Assembly: GCA_963715445.1 (NCBI GenBank)
Contig: OY970240.1
Span: 620,001 to 684,000 of the forward strand
Length of the DNA: 64,000 bases
Reading direction: 5' to 3'
From: JAAYBF01 sp963715445
GTDB taxonomy: Bacteria > Actinomycetota > Thermoleophilia > Solirubrobacterales > Thermoleophilaceae
Part shown: in pieces, positions 59,116 through 64,000 of the stretch
Layout: every line of letters starts with the position of its first letter
Position numbering within the stretch: position 1 is the stretch's first letter
The notes under the pieces: generated by a model
What the model saw: the letters and a program-made list of their open reading frames with translations, nothing else
Told to the model about the DNA's origin: nothing
The model's database searches: none
Translations under genes and position numbers: made by a program

Positions 59116-59514
59116 ATGAGCGAACCCACCGAGGGCTTCGAGATCAAGAACCTCGACGAGCTCGAGGACTCGGCCGCCCAGTTCGGCTTCGGCGAGCTGG
59201 GTGAGGCGCGCTTCGCCACCAAGCAGATGGGCCTGGCCCAGGCCGGCTTCAGCTTCCACCGGGTCAAGCCCGGCAAGCGCCAGGCGTTCGGCCACCGCCA
59301 CGACAAGGCCGAGGAGGTCTACGTGGTGGTCTCGGGCTCCGGGAAGGTCAAGCTGGACGACGAGATCCGTGAGATCTCCCGCCTCGACGCGATCCGCGTC
59401 GCCCCACCCACCGTCAGGGCCTTCGAGGCCGGCCCCGAGGGGTTGGAGGTGCTCGTCTTCGGCCAGCACTTCGAGAGCGATGGGGAGCTCCTCCACGACT
59501 GGTGGACCGACTAA
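59116..59514 (+). CDS. Cupin-domain protein
   Basis: A 132-residue single-cupin protein. Motif 1 reads GHRHDKAEEVYVVVSGSG, with His, His and Glu metal ligands; motif 2 includes DAIRVAPPTVRAFEAGPEG, where the last His ligand is replaced. It begins 4 nt after the hydrolase stop, so both are likely cotranscribed. Function unknown. Confidence 0.85.
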   Translation: MSEPTEGFEIKNLDELEDSAAQFGFGELGEARFATKQMGLAQAGFSFHRVKPGKRQAFGHRHDKAEEVYVVVSGSGKVKLDDEIREISRLDAIRVAPPTVRAFEAGPEGLEVLVFGQHFESDGELLHDWWTD

Positions 59515-59529
59515 CCCCGATTGCGAGGG

Positions 59530-59621
59530 CGTTCAGGAGCGTTCTGGGCCAGGACGCAGGGAGCGACGTGTGCGCCAGCACACGAGCGACTGAGGACACC
59601 GCCCAGGGCGCTTCCTGAGCG
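59530..59621 (-). repeat. Dispersed hairpin repeat, copy C (3' end of spermidine synthase-like gene)
   Basis: The 51-nt core (59550-59600) differs from copy B at two positions. Left arm 59530-59549 and right arm 59601-59621 pair at all 20 positions, three of them G-T, with one bulged base. The right arm ends 2 nt before the stop of the spermidine synthase-like gene. It lies between that gene and the convergent cupin gene. Confidence 0.85.
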
Positions 59622-59623
59622 TC

Positions 59624-61126
59624 CTACTCGCCTGCGTAGTTGATGATCGACTTGTCGATCAGCCACTCGACGGGCGCCTTGTCGTCGGTGTAGACCCTGC
59701 CGCCGGTGAGCGGCGCGGCGATCCGCGGCACTGCCGCGTAGGCGGTCGGGCGCAGGCCCGCCGACAGCCTCGGCGCGAAGTCGCTCAGGCGCTCCGCCGA
59801 GAGCGGGCTGCGGCTGGCGGCGAGCAGCGTATTGGTGTCCTCGATCGGGTCGCGCAGGACGTGCGGGAACGCCTCGGCCATCGTCGCGCTCAGCACCTTC
59901 TCGAGCTCTTCCTGGCCTTCGGGGTGGCCGGCGTTCAGCACCAGCACCCCGCCGGGAGCGAGCCTGTCCCGACAGAGCTCGAAGAACTCCCGTGTGGCGA
60001 GGTAGAAGGGGATGTACGGCTGGCGGTAGGCGTCGATCAGGAGGACGTCGTAGCGGGCGTCGGTGCGGCGGAGGTAGGGCCGCGCGTCCTCGTGGTGCAG
60101 CTCGAGGCGCGGGTTGCTCATGTCGAAGTACTCGCGCCCGATCTCGGACAGCTCGCTGTCGATCTCCACTCCGTCGACCACGGCATCCGGGAAGAACTCC
60201 TCGTATGCCCGTGAGGTGGTGCCGGCGGCGTTGCCGACGATCGCCACCCGCCGCGGCGCTTTCGCAAGCCCGGCGAAGGGCAGCACGAGCATGCCGTCCC
60301 AGTAGCCGTCGGTGAGCACGGTGCCCGGCCGGTAGAGCGAGTGCTGGGCCTGGCCCTCGTTGAGCTCGAGGATCCGGCTGCCGTCGTCGCGCTCCACCAC
60401 GCGCGCGTACTGGTACTCGGTGTCGGCCTCGTGGATTACCCGCCCCGACTCGGTCTGCGCCTTGAGCGTGCCAACCGGCAGGGCGATCAGGCCGGCGATC
60501 AGCGCAGGCGCCAGCGCGTAGCGGCGCACCGGACGCAAGCCGAGCACCGCCACGACGGCGATCGCCAGGGCGAAGATCAGAAAGGTCCGACGGGTTCCCA
60601 CCAGCGGGATCAGCAGCAGCGCCGACAGCAGCGTCCCGGTGAGGCTGCCGGCCGTCGACACCGCATAGAGCCGCCCGGCCACCTCTCCGGCCTCCTCGAT
60701 CGTCTTGACCGACAGGCGGATCGCCCACGGCGAGACCGCCCCGAGCAGGAGCACCGGCACCGCGACCAGTCCGAGCACGCCCACCAGCGAGCCGAGGAAC
60801 GCACCCGCCGAGACCGAGTCGAGCGCGCTCACCGCCACGTCGAGCAGTGGGTCGGCCACGAAGGGCACCGCCGCGAGCAGCAGCGAGGCGACCAGCGCCA
60901 GCAGGCAGAGCCCGCTCTTGTGGGGATGGCGGTCGGCGAAGCGGCCGCCGACCCAGTACCCGATCGAGAGCGCCACGAGCACGATGCCGATCGTGTTCGC
61001 CCACACGATCGTCGAGGCGCCGAAGTACGGCGAGAGCAGGCGCACGGCCGCGATCTCGGCGCCGAGCGAGCCCATCCCGACCACGAATACGAGCAATGGG
61101 ATGGGCGGCATTCCGACCTGGACCAT
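59624..61126 (-). CDS. Membrane-fused spermidine synthase-like protein
   Basis: About 500 residues from ATG 61126 with GTGAGG 6 nt upstream. Seven or so membrane helices (about 5-220, starting PIPLLVFVVGMGSLGAEIAA) are followed by a SpeE-like Rossmann methyltransferase fold: EYQYARVVERDDG, LNEGQAQHSLY, IVGNAAGTTSR, VDGVEIDSEL and VLLIDAYRQPYIPFYL. The acidic polyamine site of SpeE (DGGDG, Asp in DAY) is altered: VGNAAG replaces GGGDG. Spermidine synthesis is therefore doubtful; the group is better seen as membrane proteins of unknown product. Divergent from bioA. Confidence 0.9.
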   Translation of the reverse strand: MVQVGMPPIPLLVFVVGMGSLGAEIAAVRLLSPYFGASTIVWANTIGIVLVALSIGYWVGGRFADRHPHKSGLCLLALVASLLLAAVPFVADPLLDVAVSALDSVSAGAFLGSLVGVLGLVAVPVLLLGAVSPWAIRLSVKTIEEAGEVAGRLYAVSTAGSLTGTLLSALLLIPLVGTRRTFLIFALAIAVVAVLGLRPVRRYALAPALIAGLIALPVGTLKAQTESGRVIHEADTEYQYARVVERDDGSRILELNEGQAQHSLYRPGTVLTDGYWDGMLVLPFAGLAKAPRRVAIVGNAAGTTSRAYEEFFPDAVVDGVEIDSELSEIGREYFDMSNPRLELHHEDARPYLRRTDARYDVLLIDAYRQPYIPFYLATREFFELCRDRLAPGGVLVLNAGHPEGQEELEKVLSATMAEAFPHVLRDPIEDTNTLLAASRSPLSAERLSDFAPRLSAGLRPTAYAAVPRIAAPLTGGRVYTDDKAPVEWLIDKSIINYAGE

Positions 61127-61143
61127 AGCTAGCCTCACCTTCC

Positions 61144-62466
61144 GTGAGCGACCGCCACGCAGCCGACCATCAAGCGCTGATCGAGGCGGACCGCGAGTAC
61201 CTCTGGCACCCCTTCACGCAGCAGAGCGGCTGGGAGGAAGAGGAGCCGCTGATCGTGGAGCGGGCCGAGGGCACGGACCTGATCGACACCTCGGGCCACC
61301 GCTACATCGACGGCGTCTCGTCGCTGTGGTGCAACGTGCACGGCCATCGCCATCCCCGCATCGACCAGGCGGTGCGCGATCAGCTCGATCGCGTCGCCCA
61401 CTCGACGATGCTCGGGCTCGCCCACCCCACGGCGGTCGAGCTGGCACGACGGCTGATCGACGTCGCGCCCCCCGGGCTCAAGCGGGTCTTCTACTCCGAC
61501 AGCGGCTCCACCGCCGCCGAGATCGCGCTCAAGATGGCCTTCCAGTTCTGGCAGCAGCGCGGCGGCGAGGACGCGCGCCGCACCCGCTTCATCTCGCTCC
61601 GCGAGGCCTACCACGGCGACACGATCGGATCGGTCTCGGTCGGTGGGATCGATCTCTTCCACGCCACCTACGGCCCGTTGCTGTTCGACAAGCTGACCGC
61701 CGAGCCGGGGGACGTCACGGACATGCGCCGGCTCTTCGACGACCATCCGAGCGAGATCGCGGCGGTGATCGTCGAGCCGCTGGTGCAGGGCGCGGCCGGG
61801 ATGCTGATCCACCCGGAGGGCTACCTGCGCGCGGTGCGCGAGCTGTGCGACGAGCACGGCGCGCTGCTGATCTGCGACGAGGTGGCGGTCGGCTTCGGGC
61901 GCACGGGGAGCATGTGGGCGTGCGATCACGAGGGCGTCTCGCCGGACCTCATGTGCCTCGCCAAGGGGATCACCGGCGGCTACCTGCCGCTCGCGGCGAC
62001 GCTGGCGACCGAGCGCATCTACGAGGGCTTCCTCGGCGAGCACACCGACTACCGGACCTTCTTCCACGGACACACCTACACCGGCAACCCGCTCGCCTGC
62101 GCCGCCGCGATCGCGAGCCTCGACGTGTTCGAGGAGGAGCGCACGATCGAGCGGCTGCAGCCGAAGATCGAGCTGCTCGGAGAGCTGCTCGAGCAGGTCG
62201 GCGCGATGCCCGAGGTCGAGGAGGTGCGCCGCCGCGGCTTCATGACCGGCATCCAGCTCACCGATCACCCGCCCGGCCTGCGCATGGGGCACCGCGTAAC
62301 GCTCGCGGCGCGGGCGCGCGGCGCGATCGTCCGCCCGCTGGGCGACACCGTCGTGCTGATGCCGCCGCTCTCGATCTCCGAGGCGGACCTGACCCGCCTC
62401 GTGGAGATCACCGCGGAGTCGATCGCCGCCGCCGCCGGCGAGGACGACCTCGCCGCCGCGGCCTAG
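61144..62466 (+). CDS. bioA: Adenosylmethionine-8-amino-7-oxononanoate aminotransferase
   Basis: A 440-residue class III aminotransferase from GTG 61144. BioA markers: WHPFTQQ near the N-terminus, SLWCNVHGHRHPRID, SDSGSTAAEIALKMA, CDEVAVGFGRTG and the PLP lysine in CLAKGITGGYLP (about 274). It makes DAPA using SAM as amino donor. It is separated from bioB-bioF-bioD by a hydrolase, a cupin and an opposing gene. The stop shares CTAG (62463-62466) with rubredoxin. Confidence 0.96.
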   Translation: MSDRHAADHQALIEADREYLWHPFTQQSGWEEEEPLIVERAEGTDLIDTSGHRYIDGVSSLWCNVHGHRHPRIDQAVRDQLDRVAHSTMLGLAHPTAVELARRLIDVAPPGLKRVFYSDSGSTAAEIALKMAFQFWQQRGGEDARRTRFISLREAYHGDTIGSVSVGGIDLFHATYGPLLFDKLTAEPGDVTDMRRLFDDHPSEIAAVIVEPLVQGAAGMLIHPEGYLRAVRELCDEHGALLICDEVAVGFGRTGSMWACDHEGVSPDLMCLAKGITGGYLPLAATLATERIYEGFLGEHTDYRTFFHGHTYTGNPLACAAAIASLDVFEEERTIERLQPKIELLGELLEQVGAMPEVEEVRRRGFMTGIQLTDHPPGLRMGHRVTLAARARGAIVRPLGDTVVLMPPLSISEADLTRLVEITAESIAAAAGEDDLAAAA

Positions 62467-62645
62467 CCCTCGTAGGGCTCGAAGTCGCGCTTGCGGGCGC
62501 CGCAGACGGGGCAGAACCAGTCGTCCGGGATGTCCTCGAAGCTCGTGCCCGGTGGGATGCCGCCGTCGGGATCGCCCATCTCCGGGTCGTAGATGAACCC
62601 GCAGGAGATGCAGATCCACTGCAGCGAGGTCGCGGCTTCGCTCAT
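62463..62645 (-). CDS. Rubredoxin
   Basis: A 60-residue rubredoxin: WICISCGFIYDPEMGDPDGG and WFCPVCGARKRDF supply the four iron ligands Cys12, Cys15, Cys45 and Cys48, with the usual aromatic core. It is an electron carrier, for example for alkane hydroxylases or rubrerythrin; no partner gene is adjacent. Convergent with bioA. Confidence 0.96.
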   Translation of the reverse strand: MSEAATSLQWICISCGFIYDPEMGDPDGGIPPGTSFEDIPDDWFCPVCGARKRDFEPYEG

Positions 62646-62676
62646 CGAGCCGGAATTTAGCGCCCGCATGGTGGGG

Positions 62677-62682
62677 TACGCT
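62677..62682 (+). promoter_or_regulatory. TACGCT -10-like element, leaderless NUDIX start
   Basis: TACGCT ends 6 nt before the ATG at 62689. It supports that start over the in-frame ATG at 62668. Confidence 0.5.
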
Positions 62683-62688
62683 GCGCCG

Positions 62689-63312
62689 ATGCGCGTCGAC
62701 CGCCCGGGCCCGGGCGAGGATCTGAACACCGGCGAGGTGGCCGAGGCGCGCGAAGCGGCGACGCTGATCCTGCTGCGCGATACCCCCGACGGCCCCGAGG
62801 TGCTACTCGTGCAGCGCAACCCGGAGCAGAAGTTCATGGGCGGGGCCTGGGTGTTCCCCGGCGGCTCCACGAGCCCGGACGACGGCGACGAGATCCGCAC
62901 CGCCGTCCGTGAGCTGGAGGAGGAGGCCGGCATAGAGCTGCCGGACAGCCATGAGCTGGTCAGGTTCTCGCGCTGGATCACCCCCGCCCAGGTCAAGGTC
63001 CGCTTCGACACCCACTTCTTCGTCGCCGAGGCGCCGGACGACATCGAGCCGACGGTGGACGGCAACGAGTGCATCGACTTCTGCTGGATCCGGCCGCAGG
63101 CGGCGCTCGATGCGGGCCGCGACGACGAGATGATGCTCGTCTTCCCCACCATCAAGCACCTCGAGCAGCTCGTGCCCTTCCGCACCGCCTCGGAGGTCCT
63201 TGAGACGGCGCGGGCGAGCAAGGTGCTCCCGGTGGAGCCGCGGGTCCTCGTGGAGGGCGGCATCGCGCAGGTGGTACTGCCGGGCGAGCCCGGCTACGAC
63301 GAAGAGGACTGA
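62689..63312 (+). CDS. NUDIX hydrolase
   Basis: A 207-residue NUDIX protein from ATG 62689. The box core REL-EEEAGI is clear (AVRELEEEAGIEL), preceded by WVFPGGSTSPDDGD; the Glu normally 8 residues before the REL Arg is not present, as in some NUDT7/NUDT19-like members, which act on CoA or acyl-CoA. That substrate class would suit the many acyl-CoA genes here but is inference. The C-terminal third (EPRVLVEGGIAQVVLPGEPG) lies beyond the fold. Confidence 0.9.
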   Translation: MRVDRPGPGEDLNTGEVAEAREAATLILLRDTPDGPEVLLVQRNPEQKFMGGAWVFPGGSTSPDDGDEIRTAVRELEEEAGIELPDSHELVRFSRWITPAQVKVRFDTHFFVAEAPDDIEPTVDGNECIDFCWIRPQAALDAGRDDEMMLVFPTIKHLEQLVPFRTASEVLETARASKVLPVEPRVLVEGGIAQVVLPGEPGYDEED

Positions 63313-63362
63313 TGCCGCGGGTGCCGCAACGAAGCGCGGCCCCTCGGGTTCCAAGTCGCACG

Positions 63363-64000
63363 ATGCGCCTCTTCTCCCTGACTCTCCTGTTCATCGCCGT
63401 CACGCTGACCGCCTACGGCGCCTCCGCCATGGCCGACGCTCTCGTGGGCACCGATTCGGCCGACACGCTCACGGGGACTCCGGGCCCGGATCAGCTCTAC
63501 GGCGAAGGCGGTGACGACGCGCTGCTGGGAATCGATGGGGACGACTACCTGGAGGGCGGCCCGGGAGCCGACCGCGTCGAGGGCGGCCTGGGCGTCGATC
63601 TGGTGATCGGGGGAACGGGCGACGACTCCCTCGACGCCGGAGACCAGGGCGACGTGGTGTACGCGGGAGCCGGCGACGACAGGGTGCTCGGCGGCCCCGG
63701 CAGGGACGTCCTGTTCGGCCAGTGGGGCAACGACCGGCTGTTCGGCGGCTCGGGCGACGACACCGTCTACGCCAACGGCGGCGACGACTTCGTGAACGGC
63801 GGCGCGGGCACGGACCGCATCTACTCAGAGGGCGGCGAGACCGTGATCTTCGGAGCCTCGGGGAACGACACGATCGTCGCGAGCGGCGGAGTCTTCCGAG
63901 TGGTGGGCGGCGCGGGAGAGGATCGCATCCGCACCGGCCCCGAGGGCGATCGAGTGCTCGGCGGCCGCGGCGCCGACGGCATCGCCACCAGCGCGGGCGA
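63363..64000 (+). CDS. Secreted RTX-repeat calcium-binding protein, N-terminal part
   Basis: An open frame from ATG 63363 to the right edge (212 codons). A signal peptide (RLFSLTLLFIAVTLTAYGAS, cleavage near AMA) is followed directly by glycine-aspartate nonapeptides of the RTX type, such as YGEGGDDAL, GGPGADRVE, GGTGDDSLD, GGSGDDTVY and GGAGTDRIY. These form a calcium-bound beta-roll. Any catalytic or adhesive domain would lie beyond the window. Actinobacterial proteins of this type are often only RTX repeats. Confidence 0.88.
   Translation, partial: MRLFSLTLLFIAVTLTAYGASAMADALVGTDSADTLTGTPGPDQLYGEGGDDALLGIDGDDYLEGGPGADRVEGGLGVDLVIGGTGDDSLDAGDQGDVVYAGAGDDRVLGGPGRDVLFGQWGNDRLFGGSGDDTVYANGGDDFVNGGAGTDRIYSEGGETVIFGASGNDTIVASGGVFRVVGGAGEDRIRTGPEGDRVLGGRGADGIATSAG

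Overview
The window is about 70 percent G+C with densely packed, frequently overlapping genes. Gene content suggests a high-GC actinobacterium, probably of the Thermoleophilia/Solirubrobacterales type: HemQ-type heme synthesis, a type III glutamine synthetase, paired MlaE/YrbE permeases, DUF2804, a PimA-like glycosyltransferase fused to a flippase domain, biotin genes, many acyl-CoA enzymes and apparently leaderless promoters. This assignment rests on gene content only; no rRNA or tRNA gene was seen.

Layout. 1-5735 (minus): MlaE/YrbE permease pair, ABC ATPase, MMPL/RND transporter and the start of a membrane-anchored protein; a divergent lipoprotein follows at 5911. 6559-11133 (minus): nitrogen block amt-glnK-glnA type III plus a small Cys-rich protein. 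11292-14876: metH. 14991-19787: secreted subtilisin-like protease and a glycosyltransferase/flippase fusion. 19833-25438: HemQ, FprA, UbiB-like kinase, AlkA-like glycosylase and an Fe-S group (ErpA, BolA, Grx4). 25450-28577: extended SDR, DegV and AI-2E family proteins. 28574-31092 (minus): nitrilase-TetR-small membrane protein operon with a palindromic operator. 31154-33677: P450 and a DUF2804 protein with in-frame minisatellites. 33681-43184 (minus): nine-gene acyl-CoA catabolic cluster, most junctions being 4-nt start/stop overlaps. 43340-54917: assorted redox, lipid and acyl-CoA genes (disulfide oxidoreductase, alkyltransferase-like protein, SDRs, ferritin-like, MBL, PlsC, GlpK, carrier protein, hydratase) and two unusual fusion-type proteins. 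55063-62466: bioB-bioF-bioD and, after three other genes, bioA. 62463-64000: rubredoxin, NUDIX hydrolase and the start of an RTX-repeat protein.

The most striking non-coding signal is a dispersed element found three times (3059-3146, 6843-6938, 59530-59621). A nearly invariant 51-nt core is enclosed by arms whose sequence differs at each locus but which remain complementary to each other. Each copy sits at or within a few bases of the stop codon of a minus-strand gene and has the same orientation relative to that gene. Two copies have a degenerate half-copy beside them. This looks like a structured 3'-end RNA element or a repeat housed in 3' hairpins; I do not recognise it.

Other recurrent patterns: four convergent gene pairs share a CTAG so that both stop codons overlap, and at least seven genes have a TAnnnT hexamer 6-9 nt before the start codon with little or no Shine-Dalgarno signal. 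No stretch longer than about 300 bases lacks a gene. I saw no CRISPR array, insertion sequence, phage integrase, tRNA or rRNA.
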